A stretch of DNA of 64,000 nt. Origin: an uncultured Pelagibacteraceae bacterium (GTDB taxonomy: Bacteria; Pseudomonadota; Alphaproteobacteria; Pelagibacterales; Pelagibacteraceae). The stretch lies in the NCBI GenBank assembly GCA_902573235.1, contig CACGIZ010000002.1:62001-126000 (forward strand), read 5' to 3'. Numbering within the stretch: position 1 is the first letter of the stretch; the number at the start of each line of letters is the position of its first letter. Under the pieces are notes generated by a model. The model saw only the letters and a program-made list of their open reading frames with translations, was not told the DNA's origin and did not search any database. Of this stretch, positions 54,931-64,000 are shown one piece after another. The translations under genes and the position numbers were made by a program.

Positions 54931-56205
54931 ATGAGAACCTTTTTAGATAAAATTTTTTTTAGATCAAACAACTTGAATTATTTAAGTAATAAAATAAAAA
55001 ATCTCACAAATAATACGCCCGTAAGAAAAATATTTGATGCAATAAATGAATACTCTGAAGAAAGTGAAATTCGATACGTTGGCGGTTGCGTTAGAAAAAT
55101 CATAAATAACGAAAAAGTTGATGATATTGATTTAGCAACAAATTTGGTGCCAGGACAAGTTTGCGAGACCTTAAAAAAAAAAGAAATAAATTATTATGAG
55201 AGTGGAATTGATCATGGAACAATCACAGCTTTAATTGATAATTATAAATTTGAAATAACAACTTTAAGAAAAGATGTTTTAACAGATGGAAGACATGCCA
55301 AGGTTGAATTTACAAATAATTGGAAAGATGATGCTTCAAGGAGAGATTTTACAATTAACGCAATTTATTCTGATGCTGAAGGAAACTTATTTGATCCGTA
55401 TAATGGTAAAAAAGACTTAGAAGAGGGCTGCATAAATTTTATTGGAGATGTAAACAAAAGAATACAAGAGGATTATCTAAGAATACTAAGGTATATAAGA
55501 TTTTTTTTGAATTATTCAAAACAACCTCATAATTTAGAAATTTTAAGAAAATTGAAAATAAATATTGGTGGAGTTTCAAAACTTTCGAAAGAAAGATTGC
55601 TAGATGAATTAAAAAAAATATTTAAGTTAGGTACTTTAGAAAAATTAATTAATGAAAAATTAAGTTTAGAATTAATTTTAATTATTTTTCCTGAATTAAA
55701 GAATTATAACCTTTTTAATAAACTTAACTCAGAAAAAAGAAATGTTTTGAGAGAAGTTGATTTTATTTTTTTACTATCTCTGATGATAATAGATAACTCT
55801 GATAATGTAGATTATTTTTTATATAAATATAATCTTTCTAAAAAAGATCAAAAAAGAATCAAGATTATTTATGGTTTCTATAAAGATAAGTTTAATTTAA
55901 AAAAATTTACTCAATATAACTTTAATGAATATTTTTATTATGAGGGTAATCAAGCTGTCCTAGATGTTTTGAGATTTAAAGTAATTAAATCAAAAAAAAT
56001 AGATAAATCACTCATTGAACTAATCGAATACTATAAAAATAAGCCAATACCCAAAATGCCTATTGGAGCTGAATTATTAATGCAAAAATATAAAATACCT
56101 GAAGGAAAAGAATTAGGAGTAAAATTAAAAAAGATTGAGGTAGAGTGGGTAAAAAATAATTTTACTATCTCGGATAAACAAGTTGAGAATATAATTGAGA
56201 ATTAA
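54931..56205 (+). CDS. cca: CCA tRNA nucleotidyltransferase / poly(A) polymerase family protein
   Basis: A 424-residue class II nucleotidyltransferase that adds or repairs the tRNA 3' CCA. The catalytic motif is [21 protein letters not shown] (G..VRD-like turn then DxD). The next motif, [12 protein letters not shown], binds the nucleotide, and [14 protein letters not shown]-like QEDYLRILR is in the neck. The alphaproteobacterial branch, including SAR11, uses one such protein for CCA addition. It starts three bases after a tRNA-Gln that already encodes its CCA, so the message may be released by tRNA processing. Its stop interlocks with the greA stop (TTAA). Confidence 0.9.
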   Translation: MRTFLDKIFFRSNNLNYLSNKIKNLTNNTPVRKIFDAINEYSEESEIRYVGGCVRKIINNEKVDDIDLATNLVPGQVCETLKKKEINYYESGIDHGTITALIDNYKFEITTLRKDVLTDGRHAKVEFTNNWKDDASRRDFTINAIYSDAEGNLFDPYNGKKDLEEGCINFIGDVNKRIQEDYLRILRYIRFFLNYSKQPHNLEILRKLKINIGGVSKLSKERLLDELKKIFKLGTLEKLINEKLSLELILIIFPELKNYNLFNKLNSEKRNVLREVDFIFLLSLMIIDNSDNVDYFLYKYNLSKKDQKRIKIIYGFYKDKFNLKKFTQYNFNEYFYYEGNQAVLDVLRFKVIKSKKIDKSLIELIEYYKNKPIPKMPIGAELLMQKYKIPEGKELGVKLKKIEVEWVKNNFTISDKQVENIIEN

Positions 56206-56678
56206 ATATATTTTACATCCTTAATTTCAAAATTTTTAACACCAGCAGGTGTATTTATCTCAACTAAATCATTTTTATTTTTTCCAATCAAACCTTTACC
56301 TATGGGTGATTGAAAATAAATTAGTTTTTGTTTTAAATCGGCCTCATCTTTTCCAACTATTTTATAGTTTATATTTTCACCGGTGTCTAAATTTTCTAAA
56401 AAAACTGTTGAGCCAAAAATTACTTTTCCATCATTATTTATCTTTGTAACATCAATTACATTGGCTCTTGCAATTATATCATTAATTTCAGTTATTCTTC
56501 CTTCGTTATGTGATTGTTCTTCTTTTGCTGCATGATACTCAGCATTTTCTTTAAGATCACCATGTGATCTTGCTTCAGCAATTGCCGCAACAATTTCCGG
56601 TCTTTTTTTTTCTTTTAAAAAAATTAATTCCTCTTTTAGTTTATTTAAGCCATTTAAAGTAATAGGTTCTTTATCCAT
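56202..56678 (-). CDS. greA: Transcription elongation factor GreA
   Basis: A 158-residue cleavage factor that rescues backtracked RNA polymerase. The N-terminal coiled coil has [21 protein letters not shown] with the two acidic tip residues (D and E), and the C-terminal FKBP-like domain has [18 protein letters not shown]. Length is normal. It is the distal gene of the leftward group trmL-hemF-greA, one base after hemF. Confidence 0.97.
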   Translation of the reverse strand: MDKEPITLNGLNKLKEELIFLKEKKRPEIVAAIAEARSHGDLKENAEYHAAKEEQSHNEGRITEINDIIARANVIDVTKINNDGKVIFGSTVFLENLDTGENINYKIVGKDEADLKQKLIYFQSPIGKGLIGKNKNDLVEINTPAGVKNFEIKDVKYI

Positions 56679-56679
56679 A

Positions 56680-57507
56680 TTATTTCCATTTTGCTAAAGG
56701 AGGTAAGGACATCAATATACCTTCAATGTTTCCTCCTGTTTGTAATCCAAATTTTGTTCCTCTGTCATACAATAAGTTAAATTCTGTGTATCTACCTCTT
56801 TTAATATATTGCAATTCTTTATCATTAAAAGTCCATTTTCTTTTCATTTTTTTTTTTATAATTTTTTGAAAAATATATTGAAATGTAATCCCCACATCTC
56901 GAACGAATTTAAAGTCTTTTTCGAAATTATTTTTTTTATAATCAAAGAAAATTCCTCCTATTCCTCTCGGTTCTTTTCTGTGTGGCAAATAAAAATATTC
57001 ATCACACCATTTTTTATATTTTGAATAGTAGTTTTTATTATGTCTATTACACATATCTTTTAAAATTTTATGAAAATCTTTTTTTTCATTTTGATCGTTT
57101 TTAGATTGAGTTACATCCATTCCTCCACCAAACCAGTCCAGAGTGGTACAAATATATCTAGTATTAAAATGCATAGCTGGAATTTGAGGATTTTTCATGT
57201 GCATAACAACCGAAATTCCAGATGCCCAAAATCTTGGATTTTTTTTTGCTCCAGGAATATTTTTTTGAAGTTTTTTTGGAAATTTTCCGTAAACTTTTGA
57301 GTAGTTTACTCCGACTTTATCAAAAATTTTCCCATTTTTTAAAATCCTATATTCTCCTCCACCTTCATCTTTTTTTAGATTTCTTTTCCAATTTGTAGAT
57401 TTAAATTTTGCATTTTTCTTCTCTAGTTTATTTATTGACTCGCAAATAGAGTCTTGCAACATTTTAAACCAGTTACTTGCTAATTCTTTTTTTATTTCTA
57501 AGTCCAT
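56680..57507 (-). CDS. hemF: Oxygen-dependent coproporphyrinogen III oxidase
   Basis: A 275-residue cytosolic enzyme that converts coproporphyrinogen III to protoporphyrinogen IX using oxygen. Family motifs are [61 protein letters not shown] and [31 protein letters not shown]. It uses no metal cofactor. It follows trmL directly and precedes greA by one base. With CtaB it feeds heme to the cytochrome oxidase and bc1 complex. Confidence 0.97.
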   Translation of the reverse strand: MDLEIKKELASNWFKMLQDSICESINKLEKKNAKFKSTNWKRNLKKDEGGGEYRILKNGKIFDKVGVNYSKVYGKFPKKLQKNIPGAKKNPRFWASGISVVMHMKNPQIPAMHFNTRYICTTLDWFGGGMDVTQSKNDQNEKKDFHKILKDMCNRHNKNYYSKYKKWCDEYFYLPHRKEPRGIGGIFFDYKKNNFEKDFKFVRDVGITFQYIFQKIIKKKMKRKWTFNDKELQYIKRGRYTEFNLLYDRGTKFGLQTGGNIEGILMSLPPLAKWK

Positions 57508-57981
57508 TTAGATCAATTTAGTTTGTTTTAAACTTTCTGCCAATATTATTGAAACTGATGAGGCAATATTGAGTGAACGTTTATTATCTTTCATGGGTAT
57601 TTTTAATCTAAATTTAACAAGTTTATGGATATTTTCAGGAACTCCTACACTTTCTCTACCAAATAAAATGGTATCATTTTTGTCAAATTTAAATTTTGTG
57701 TAAGATGTTGATGCTTTAGTAGTCATCAATATAATTCGCTGGTTTTTCTTGGATTCAAAAAAAATTTTTGAGCTTTGATAGAATTTAATTTCTTTCTCGT
57801 CCATATAATCCATAACGACTCGCTTAAACCTTTTATCACTCATCAAAAAACCACAGGGTTCTATAATCTCTAATTTTGCACCTAAACAAGAGCAAGTTCT
57901 GATTATAGCCGCAGTATTCTGAGGAATATCTGGTTCAAATAAAGCAATTTTTGGCCCTTGATTTGTTGAATTCTGTGTCAT
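57508..57981 (-). CDS. trmL: tRNA (cytidine34/uridine34-2'-O)-methyltransferase TrmL
   Basis: A 157-residue SPOUT methyltransferase. It begins IALFEPDIPQNTAAIIRTCSCLGA with the family motif N.(A)xIxRT, and the knotted SAM-binding part is TILFGRESVGVPE and LKIPMKDNKRSLNIASSVSIILAE. TrmL methylates the wobble base of tRNA-Leu. A close TrmJ-like activity on another position cannot be excluded, but the short length fits TrmL. It is the first gene of the leftward trmL-hemF-greA unit, 93 bases from the divergent petA start. Confidence 0.9.
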   Translation of the reverse strand: MTQNSTNQGPKIALFEPDIPQNTAAIIRTCSCLGAKLEIIEPCGFLMSDKRFKRVVMDYMDEKEIKFYQSSKIFFESKKNQRIILMTTKASTSYTKFKFDKNDTILFGRESVGVPENIHKLVKFRLKIPMKDNKRSLNIASSVSIILAESLKQTKLI

Positions 57982-58011
57982 TCTTTCAGTAGAAAATTTA
58001 ATATTTTATAT

Positions 58012-58027
58012 TATATGAAACCATATA
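58012..58027. repeat. Short inverted repeat between trmL and petA
   Basis: TATATG and CATATA are 6-base arms around a 4-base loop (AAAC) in the 93-base gap between the divergent starts of trmL and petA. It could be an operator or chance in AT-rich DNA. No reliable -35/-10 pair was assigned in this gap. Confidence 0.25.
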
Positions 58028-58074
58028 TTTAAGTAGAAATAATTTATATTGAGTATATTTAATTAAGCTAAATA

Positions 58075-58584
58075 ATGTCTGAAAAAAAAACTGATAGAAG
58101 AGATTTTTTATTCACTGCCACATATGCTGTGGGAGCGGTAGGAGTTGCGGCAACAATCTGGCCAATGATTGATCAGATGAATCCTGATGCATCAGTTAAA
58201 GCTCTAGCTAGCACAGAAGTGGATGTTAGTTCTGTCAATCCAGGAAAAACTATAACTGTGTTATGGAGAGGTAAACCTGTTTTTATAAGAAGAAGAACTC
58301 AAGATGAAATTGTAGAAGCAAAATCAGTAAGCTTAAAAGATTTAAAACATCCTGAGAAAGACGAAGATCGAGCTAAAAATCCAGAATGGTTAGTGATGCT
58401 AGGTGTTTGTACTCATTTAGGTTGTGTCCCTTTAGATCAAAAGGGTGATTATAACGGTTGGTTTTGTCCATGTCATGGATCTCATTACGATATTTCTGGA
58501 AGAATTAGAAAAGGTCCTGCACCAACAAACATGGAAATTCCTAAATACGAATTTGTAAATGCGAATACAATTAAGATTGGATAA
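58075..58584 (+). CDS. petA: Ubiquinol-cytochrome c reductase Rieske iron-sulfur subunit
   Basis: A 169-residue subunit of the bc1 complex. A twin-arginine-type signal ([20 protein letters not shown]) serves as its membrane anchor and Tat export signal. The Rieske cluster ligands are CTHLGC (Cys112, His114) and CPCHG (Cys131, His134), with the disulfide cysteines Cys117 and Cys133 in the same motifs. It passes electrons from ubiquinol to cytochrome c1 on the periplasmic side. It is the first gene of petABC; petB follows after five bases. Confidence 0.97.
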   Translation: MSEKKTDRRDFLFTATYAVGAVGVAATIWPMIDQMNPDASVKALASTEVDVSSVNPGKTITVLWRGKPVFIRRRTQDEIVEAKSVSLKDLKHPEKDEDRAKNPEWLVMLGVCTHLGCVPLDQKGDYNGWFCPCHGSHYDISGRIRKGPAPTNMEIPKYEFVNANTIKIG

Positions 58585-58589
58585 TTATT

Positions 58590-59855
58590 ATGAGTGAACA
58601 TCAGTATACACCTAAATCAAAATTTGGAAAATGGTTCAATGACCGTTTACCGCTACTGACACTTGCAAATCATTTAACTGATTATCCAACTCCTAAAAAT
58701 TTAAACTATTGGTGGACATTTGGTGGAATACTAACTTTCTGTTTAATTACACAAATAGTAACAGGCTTGGTATTAGCAATGCACTATATTGCACATGCTG
58801 ACATGGCTTTCGATAGTGTTGAACATATAATGAGAGATGTCAACTACGGATGGCTAATAAGATACATTCATGCAAACGGTGCATCTATGTTTTTTTTAGC
58901 TGTTTACATTCATATATTTAGATCTCTATTTTATGGATCTTATAAAGCTCCAAGGGAAATAATTTGGATCATTGGAATTATAATTTATCTTTTAATGATG
59001 GCTGCAGCATTCATGGGATATGTTCTTCCATGGGGACAAATGAGTTTCTGGGGAGCAACTGTAATAACAAATTTATTTAGTGCAATACCTCTAGTAGGTG
59101 AAGGGATTGTTACTTGGTTATGGGGAGGTTATTCAGTGGATAATCCAACATTAACAAGATTTTTTACACTACATTATTTAATACCTTTTTTAATTTTAGG
59201 TTTAGTTGTTCTTCATATTTGGGCATTACATGTTCCTGGTAACAATAACCCTGTGGGAATAGATATACAAAAACCCTCAAAGGATACAGTGCCTTTTCAT
59301 CCATACATTGTAATAAAAGATGGATTTGCATTGTTGATGTTTATGATTGTTTTTGCGTTTTTTGTTTTCTATACGCCAAATATATTAGGTCATGCAGATA
59401 ATTACATTGAAGCAAATCCCTTGGTGACACCTGCACATATAGTCCCAGAGTGGTATCTTTTACCTTTTTATGCAATCTTAAGATCTGTTCCTGATAAACT
59501 TTTGGGTGTTATTGCGATGCTTTCAGCAATTTTTATTTTGGCGGCCCTTCCTTGGCTAGATACATCTAAGATAAGATCAGCAGTATTCAGACCTTTATAT
59601 AGACAATTTTATTGGATACTTGTTGCTGATGTTTTGATTTTGGGTTATGTCGGAGCAATGCCTGCAGAGGGATTATATTTGTTGATAGCTAGAGTAGCTA
59701 CTGCATATTATTTTTTACATTTTTTAGTAGTATTGCCGATTTTAGGTTTCAAAGAAAAAACTTTACCAATACCGCTTAGTATTACTGAACCTATTTTAGG
59801 GGGATCTCCTAATTTAGCTGCAGCAAAAAATAAAGAAAGTTTAAACATTAAGTGA
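58590..59855 (+). CDS. petB: Cytochrome b of the bc1 complex
   Basis: A 421-residue membrane protein with eight helices carrying hemes bL and bH. Features are [29 protein letters not shown], the quinol-site [17 protein letters not shown], the heme His pairs in [16 protein letters not shown] and [20 protein letters not shown], and the Qo motif [12 protein letters not shown]. It is the catalytic core for the Q cycle. Its TGA overlaps the GTG start of petC. Confidence 0.98.
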   Translation: MSEHQYTPKSKFGKWFNDRLPLLTLANHLTDYPTPKNLNYWWTFGGILTFCLITQIVTGLVLAMHYIAHADMAFDSVEHIMRDVNYGWLIRYIHANGASMFFLAVYIHIFRSLFYGSYKAPREIIWIIGIIIYLLMMAAAFMGYVLPWGQMSFWGATVITNLFSAIPLVGEGIVTWLWGGYSVDNPTLTRFFTLHYLIPFLILGLVVLHIWALHVPGNNNPVGIDIQKPSKDTVPFHPYIVIKDGFALLMFMIVFAFFVFYTPNILGHADNYIEANPLVTPAHIVPEWYLLPFYAILRSVPDKLLGVIAMLSAIFILAALPWLDTSKIRSAVFRPLYRQFYWILVADVLILGYVGAMPAEGLYLLIARVATAYYFLHFLVVLPILGFKEKTLPIPLSITEPILGGSPNLAAAKNKESLNIK

Positions 59856-60631
59856 AAAATTTTTTAGGAATATTCACCTTAACAGCGCTCCTACTTGGAT
59901 TTCAATTAAACTCTTATGCTGCGGAAAAAGTGGAATACTTAAAAACTGATTGGAGTTTTAAAGGTCTTTTTGGAAAATTTGATCGAGCTGCACTACAAAG
60001 AGGATATCAGGTTTATACTGAAGTATGCTCATCTTGCCATTCCATGAAATATCTTAGTTATAGAAATTTAGCGGAAAAGGGTGGACCTGAATTTTCAGAA
60101 GCACAAGCAAAGGCTATAGCTGCGTCCTTTGAGGTAAAAGACGGCCCGAATGCAGATGGTGATATGTTTACAAGACCAGGAAAATTATCTGATAAATTTG
60201 TTATGCCATATGAAAATGTTAAAGCTGCACAAGCAGCCAATGGTGGTGCTTATCCTCCAGATATGTCAGTTTTAGTAAAAGCTCGAGGGGGAGGAGTAGA
60301 CTATATTTATTCGCTCCTTCAAGGGTATGAGGATCCTCCAGCAGGTGTAAAGTTAGATGAGGGTGTTTATTACAACAAGTATATGTATGGGAATAAAATT
60401 AAAATGTCTAACCAGCTTTCTGATGGATTGGTTGAATATGGTGATGGAACAAATGCAACTGTCGAACAAATGTCTAAAGACGTAACGACTTTTTTGATGT
60501 GGGCGGCGGAGCCTCATTTAGAGTCACGACATCGAATGGGATTCAAAGCTATAGTGTATTTGATAATTCTCACAATTTTAGTCTATTTTAGTATGAAAAG
60601 AATTTGGTCACGTATTGAAACGAAAGTTTAA
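59852..60631 (+). CDS. petC: Cytochrome c1
   Basis: A 259-residue membrane-anchored heme protein. It starts at GTG, because this overlaps the petB stop and gives a clean signal peptide ([23 protein letters not shown]). The heme-binding motif is [16 protein letters not shown] (Cys59, Cys62, His63). The C-terminal helix ([16 protein letters not shown]) anchors the protein in the inner membrane. It accepts electrons from the Rieske subunit and reduces cytochrome c. Its last 24 bases overlap the end of ychF on the opposite strand, and no terminator is seen. Confidence 0.96.
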   Translation: MKNFLGIFTLTALLLGFQLNSYAAEKVEYLKTDWSFKGLFGKFDRAALQRGYQVYTEVCSSCHSMKYLSYRNLAEKGGPEFSEAQAKAIAASFEVKDGPNADGDMFTRPGKLSDKFVMPYENVKAAQAANGGAYPPDMSVLVKARGGGVDYIYSLLQGYEDPPAGVKLDEGVYYNKYMYGNKIKMSNQLSDGLVEYGDGTNATVEQMSKDVTTFLMWAAEPHLESRHRMGFKAIVYLIILTILVYFSMKRIWSRIETKV

Positions 60632-61681
60632 AACGTCACCATCTTTTACAATGTAATCTTTACCTTCCAGTCTCATTTTACCATTTGTTTTTGAGTTTAA
60701 CCAACCATCGTTACTAATGAAATCATCATAAGAGACTGTTTCGGCTCTAATAAAACCTTTTTCAAAATCAGAGTGAATTTCACCCGCAGCTTTTGGTGCT
60801 GTACAATTTTTTTGAATAGTCCATGCTCTTGTTTCCTCTGGTCCTGAGGTAAAAAAAGTATCTAACTCAAGAATTTTATAACCATTTTGAATTAGTAAAT
60901 TTAATCCAGTTTCTTTTAAATCAATCATGTCCATATAATTTTTCTTTTCATTAGTATCCAATTCATTTATTTGATTTTCGATATCTGCTGAAACAATTAA
61001 GGTGTTATCATCACCATATTTATCTAAGAATTTTTTAGTATAATCGTTTCCTTTTTGAATACTCTGTTCATCAACATTACAAACAAATATTTTAGGTTTT
61101 AGAGATAATAATCCGCTCTGATTAAGCAATTTCTTTTCAAATTTAGATTTTAGAATAGAAATATCTTTATCTTGATTGATACAATCCAATGCCATTTCAA
61201 GAATTTTTAATTGTTCTTCATCAACATTCTTTTTATTGCTTTTTTCAAGTCTCTTTTGAATTGACTCTAGATCAGCTAGCATCATTTCTGTTTCAATAAT
61301 TTCAAGGTCTCTAATTGGATCAACAGTAGGGTTTACGTTTTGAATATCGTCAGAGTCAAAACACCTTATCATATGTATTATTGCATCAACTTCTCTAATA
61401 TGTGATAAAAATTTATTTCCTAAACCTTCTCCTTTAGATGCTCCTTTTACTAAACCTGCAATATCTACAAAAGAAATAGTTGTATTAATAATTTTTTTTG
61501 ACTTTGAAATTTTTGCTAGATTTTCTAATCTTTCATCTGGAACTGGGACGACACCTATATTTGGATCAATAGTACAAAATGGAAAGTTAGCAGCCTGAGC
61601 TTTGCTAGAGTTTGTTAAAGCATTAAAAAGAGTAGACTTACCAACATTTGGTAATCCAACTATTCCACATTTAAAACTCAT
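60608..61681 (-). CDS. ychF: Redox-regulated ATPase/GTPase YchF
   Basis: A 357-residue Obg-like P-loop protein. G1 is GLPNVGKSTLFNALTNSS, G3 is VDIAGLVKGASKGEGLGN, and the G4 position reads CNVDE, the form typical of YchF/OLA1, which prefers ATP over GTP. The C-terminal TGS domain is FTSGPEETRAWTIQKNCTAPKAAGEIHSDFEKGFIRAE. It binds the ribosome and is linked to stress control. It shares one base with pth upstream. The 3' end overlaps petC by 24 bases in the opposite direction. Confidence 0.96.
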   Translation of the reverse strand: MSFKCGIVGLPNVGKSTLFNALTNSSKAQAANFPFCTIDPNIGVVPVPDERLENLAKISKSKKIINTTISFVDIAGLVKGASKGEGLGNKFLSHIREVDAIIHMIRCFDSDDIQNVNPTVDPIRDLEIIETEMMLADLESIQKRLEKSNKKNVDEEQLKILEMALDCINQDKDISILKSKFEKKLLNQSGLLSLKPKIFVCNVDEQSIQKGNDYTKKFLDKYGDDNTLIVSADIENQINELDTNEKKNYMDMIDLKETGLNLLIQNGYKILELDTFFTSGPEETRAWTIQKNCTAPKAAGEIHSDFEKGFIRAETVSYDDFISNDGWLNSKTNGKMRLEGKDYIVKDGDVLNFRFNT

Positions 61682-62241
61682 TATTTATTATTTACAGTGC
61701 TAGAAAATAGATCTAATTTTTTTTCTATTAAAATAGACATTGAGTCTGTTATATTTTTTGTAATCTTTTCAATGCTTAAAAACTCTTCCTCATCAAAATT
61801 TTGTAGAACATAGTCTGCAACTTCAATGTCTCCTTTTGGCTTTCCTATTCCTATCCTTACTCTAGAATAGTCTTTGCCAATAAACTTATCTATAGATGCT
61901 ATACCGTTGTGACCTGCATCAGATCCACCGAATTTGGCTTTAATCTTTCCAAACTCTATATCCAAATCATCATGAAAAACTATTACATCTTCAGCATCAA
62001 TTTTGAAATATTCAATTAATTCTCTAATACAAATCCCTGAGTTATTCATAAATGTTAAAGGTTTAATTGCATAGATTTTTTTATCCGCAATATTTCCAGT
62101 CGTTAAAAGTCCTTTAAATTTAGGTTTTTGTTTTGAAAGGTTAAATTTTTTATTGATTGAGTCAATAATTTTAAACCCAACATTATGACGATTGTTTTCA
62201 CTATCTGGGGTTGGATTGCCTAATCCTACAAATAAAAGCAT
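61681..62241 (-). CDS. pth: Peptidyl-tRNA hydrolase
   Basis: A 186-residue enzyme that releases tRNA from dropped-off peptidyl-tRNA. Motifs are VGLGNPTPDSENNRHNVGF with the catalytic His, KPLTFMNNSGICIREL, VFHDDLDIEFGKIK with the catalytic Asp, and GGSDAGHNGIASIDKF. All are typical. It follows the L25 gene after 33 bases and precedes ychF by a one-base overlap, in the widespread prs-rplY-pth-ychF order. Confidence 0.97.
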   Translation of the reverse strand: MLLFVGLGNPTPDSENNRHNVGFKIIDSINKKFNLSKQKPKFKGLLTTGNIADKKIYAIKPLTFMNNSGICIRELIEYFKIDAEDVIVFHDDLDIEFGKIKAKFGGSDAGHNGIASIDKFIGKDYSRVRIGIGKPKGDIEVADYVLQNFDEEEFLSIEKITKNITDSMSILIEKKLDLFSSTVNNK

Positions 62242-62274
62242 AAGTAAATGAAATTAGATTTTCAATTGGATAGA

Positions 62275-63012
62275 TTATTTTTTTTCTTCAGCTGGTTTCT
62301 TGTCTGGAGATTTTTTTTCATCACCTTCTTTTTTATCACCCTTGGTTGCCTCAGATGGTGCTTTATCTCCATCAGCTGCTGAGGCTTCTGCTCCTTCTGC
62401 TCCCTCTTCACCTTCAGTTGCCTCAGCCTCTGCAGGTTTTTCAGGTTCTTTCATAACAGTTGGAGCTGCTAAGGTAGCAATAACAAAGTCTCTTCCTTGA
62501 ATAGTTGGTGTTACTTCAGGATCTAATTTGACTGATGAAATTTTGAAACTTTCTCCAATATCTATACCATCAAGGTCCAGTGTTAAATTTTCAGGGATTT
62601 TTTCACTAGGACATTTTAATTCGACTTTTCTTCTAACAATATTTAAAACACCACCTCTTTTTAAACCTGGTGATTTCTCCTGATTAATAAAGTTTACTGG
62701 GACTTCAATTTTAATTTTGACACCTGGTAGTACTCTCAAAAAATCAACATGGGTAGGTTCATCACTCAAGATGTGATACTTAATTTCTCTAGGTAAAACA
62801 TTCTGAGGTTTTCCAGCAATATTTAAAGTGATGATGTTGGATAAAAAATTTTCTTTTTCGATAAGCATTTTAAGAGATTTTTTTGAGATTGAGATTTTTT
62901 GATTTTGATCTTTTCCACCATATATGATTGCAGGAACATTGCCATTATTTCTAAGAGCATTTAATTGTCCTTTGGTAGAATTTTCTCTAATGTTTGCATC
63001 TAAAGAATTCAT
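62275..63012 (-). CDS. rplY: 50S ribosomal protein L25 (TL5/Ctc type) with long charged tail
   Basis: A 245-residue L25/TL5 protein that binds 5S rRNA. The N-terminal 5S-binding domain has GQLNALRNNGNVPAIIYG, and the C-terminal TL5 domain has VNFINQEKSPGLKRGGVLNIVRR and DLDGIDIGESFKISSVKL. After about residue 185 a low-complexity tail of roughly 55 residues follows, made almost only of Glu, Ala, Lys, Pro, Gly, Asp and Ser. It is first acidic and then lysine-rich. Such tails occur in alphaproteobacterial L25. The gene lies 42 bases after prs. Confidence 0.95.
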   Translation of the reverse strand: MNSLDANIRENSTKGQLNALRNNGNVPAIIYGGKDQNQKISISKKSLKMLIEKENFLSNIITLNIAGKPQNVLPREIKYHILSDEPTHVDFLRVLPGVKIKIEVPVNFINQEKSPGLKRGGVLNIVRRKVELKCPSEKIPENLTLDLDGIDIGESFKISSVKLDPEVTPTIQGRDFVIATLAAPTVMKEPEKPAEAEATEGEEGAEGAEASAADGDKAPSEATKGDKKEGDEKKSPDKKPAEEKK

Positions 63013-63054
63013 AAAACAAAGTTTTTTAACCCATGTTTGTAAATAATCAAGCGA

Positions 63055-63987
63055 TTATTTAAATAAATCTGATACTGACGTTGAATTTGATATTCTTTTA
63101 ATCGCTTCAGCCATAAGTGCTGAAATTGATAAAACCTCTATATTTTTAACATTTTTAGTTTTTGAAATATTATCAATGGTGTCTGTGATAACCAAATTTT
63201 TTATTACTGAATTTTTAATTCTTTTAACAGCATCTCCGCTTAAAACTCCATGAGTAATATAAACATACACTTCTTTTGCACCTCGTTGTTTTAATGCTTT
63301 AGCTGCATTGACGATAGTACCGCCTGAATCAATGATATCATCTACAATTATACAAGTGTGATTCTTTACATCACCAATTACATTCATCACTTGTGATTGT
63401 CCTGGCTTGGGTCTTCTTTTATCAACTATTGCAAGACCCACTCCCAGTAGTTTTCCAAGTGCTCTCGCTCTTTCTGTTCCTCCCACATCTGGAGCTATAC
63501 AAACGATTTTTTTACTTTTAATCTTTTTTCTTGCGTGTCTTGCAAAGATTGGTGTAGCAAAAAGGTTATCAACTGGGATATCAAAAAAACCTTGAATTTG
63601 TCCTGCATGCAAATCAACTGTTACAACTCTATCAGCTCCAGCTTTTGTTATTAAATTTGAAACTAATTTTGCTGAGATAGATGTTCTTGGAACAACTTTT
63701 CTATCTTGTCTAGCATAACCAAAATATGGGATAACGGCAGTAATGTTTTTAGCAGACGATCTTTTTAATGCATCTATGCAAAGCAAAAGCTCCATTAAAT
63801 TATCATTAGCAGGAGATGAAATGGATTGAACAATAAAAATACTATTTCCTCTTATATTTTCATTTATTTCAACATAGATTTCTCCATCTGCAAATTTTCT
63901 AATACTTGAATTGACGAGTTTCGTTTTTAAATATTTTGCAATATTTTTACTTAAAACTTTATTACTATTTCCTGTTAATAATTTCAT
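63055..63987 (-). CDS. prs: Ribose-phosphate pyrophosphokinase
   Basis: A 310-residue enzyme that makes PRPP from ribose 5-phosphate and ATP for purine, pyrimidine, His, Trp and NAD synthesis. It begins [21 protein letters not shown]. The catalytic segments are [40 protein letters not shown] and the PRPP loop [21 protein letters not shown]. It is complete; only 13 bases remain beyond its start in the window. It leads the leftward prs-rplY-pth-ychF group. The purD product needs PRPP made here. Confidence 0.97.
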   Translation of the reverse strand: MKLLTGNSNKVLSKNIAKYLKTKLVNSSIRKFADGEIYVEINENIRGNSIFIVQSISSPANDNLMELLLCIDALKRSSAKNITAVIPYFGYARQDRKVVPRTSISAKLVSNLITKAGADRVVTVDLHAGQIQGFFDIPVDNLFATPIFARHARKKIKSKKIVCIAPDVGGTERARALGKLLGVGLAIVDKRRPKPGQSQVMNVIGDVKNHTCIIVDDIIDSGGTIVNAAKALKQRGAKEVYVYITHGVLSGDAVKRIKNSVIKNLVITDTIDNISKTKNVKNIEVLSISALMAEAIKRISNSTSVSDLFK

Positions 63988-64000
63988 TGAAAAGTTTAAT

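Overview
This is a strongly AT-rich (by eye about 30% G+C), densely packed stretch of a streamlined alphaproteobacterial chromosome, most like SAR11 / Pelagibacterales. The reasons are the lysine-, asparagine- and isoleucine-rich proteins, gene gaps of mostly 0-40 bases, many 1-4 base overlaps, and alphaproteobacterial gene orders: coxB-coxA-ctaB-small ORF-ctaG-coxC-SURF1-thrC, ispH-thrB-rnhA, ileS-lspA-DUF3035 lipoprotein, separate b and b' ATP synthase subunits, and a CcrM-type methyltransferase. No phage, insertion sequence, integrase or CRISPR array was seen, and no gene-free stretch exceeds 300 bases.

Layout. 1-5.4 kb: 3' part of a TldE/PmbA-like gene, a renalase-like flavoprotein, a DUF6134-like secreted protein, a YczE-like membrane protein and typA. 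5.5-7.7 kb: a 38-codon basic ORF, then groEL/groES read leftward with a terminator and a good RpoH-type promoter. 7.8-14.2 kb: a HAD phosphatase, ribF, ileS, lspA, a lipoprotein and a compact pgi. 14.2-22.3 kb: rsmD-purD, a DUF2093 gene and a leftward envelope cluster (lpxL-like, lpxK, waaA, an MsbA-like exporter, ubiA). 22.3-25.9 kb: quinone oxidoreductase, pirin, DoxX, haloacid dehalogenase, rsmE. 26-33.3 kb: the aa3-type cytochrome oxidase operon with its assembly factors, thrC and a peroxiredoxin. 33.3-35.2 kb: two orphan genes in the loosest-packed part of the window. 35.2-47.7 kb: one long leftward run: a DciA-like gene, a DsbA-like gene, smc, the ATP synthase Fo genes, crtI-crtB-crtY-blh (retinal synthesis), ispH, thrB and rnhA. 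47.7-56.2 kb: mutY, an FAD monooxygenase, ccrM, rnhB, a uracil-DNA-glycosylase-like gene, a TPR protein, ispE, tRNA-Gln(UUG) and the CCA-adding enzyme. 56.2-64 kb: greA, hemF, trmL, the bc1 complex (petABC), ychF, pth, an L25 gene and prs.

Together the window encodes an aerobic respiratory chain (bc1, cytochrome oxidase, heme O synthase, coproporphyrinogen oxidase, ubiquinone prenyltransferase), the Fo part of ATP synthase and the enzymes from phytoene to retinal. A rhodopsin gene is expected elsewhere; none is present here.

Items most worth a second look: an SMC protein of 798 residues with both ATPase half-heads but no recognisable hinge; a uracil-DNA-glycosylase-like protein lacking the iron-sulfur cysteines and the motif-2 His-Pro; ATP synthase Fo genes running into the retinal genes with a 39-base gap; tRNA-Gln ending 3 bases before the CCA-adding enzyme gene; three GANTC sites within 49 bases just upstream of ccrM; interlocked stop codons in most convergent gene pairs; and two orphan genes between prx and rnhA.
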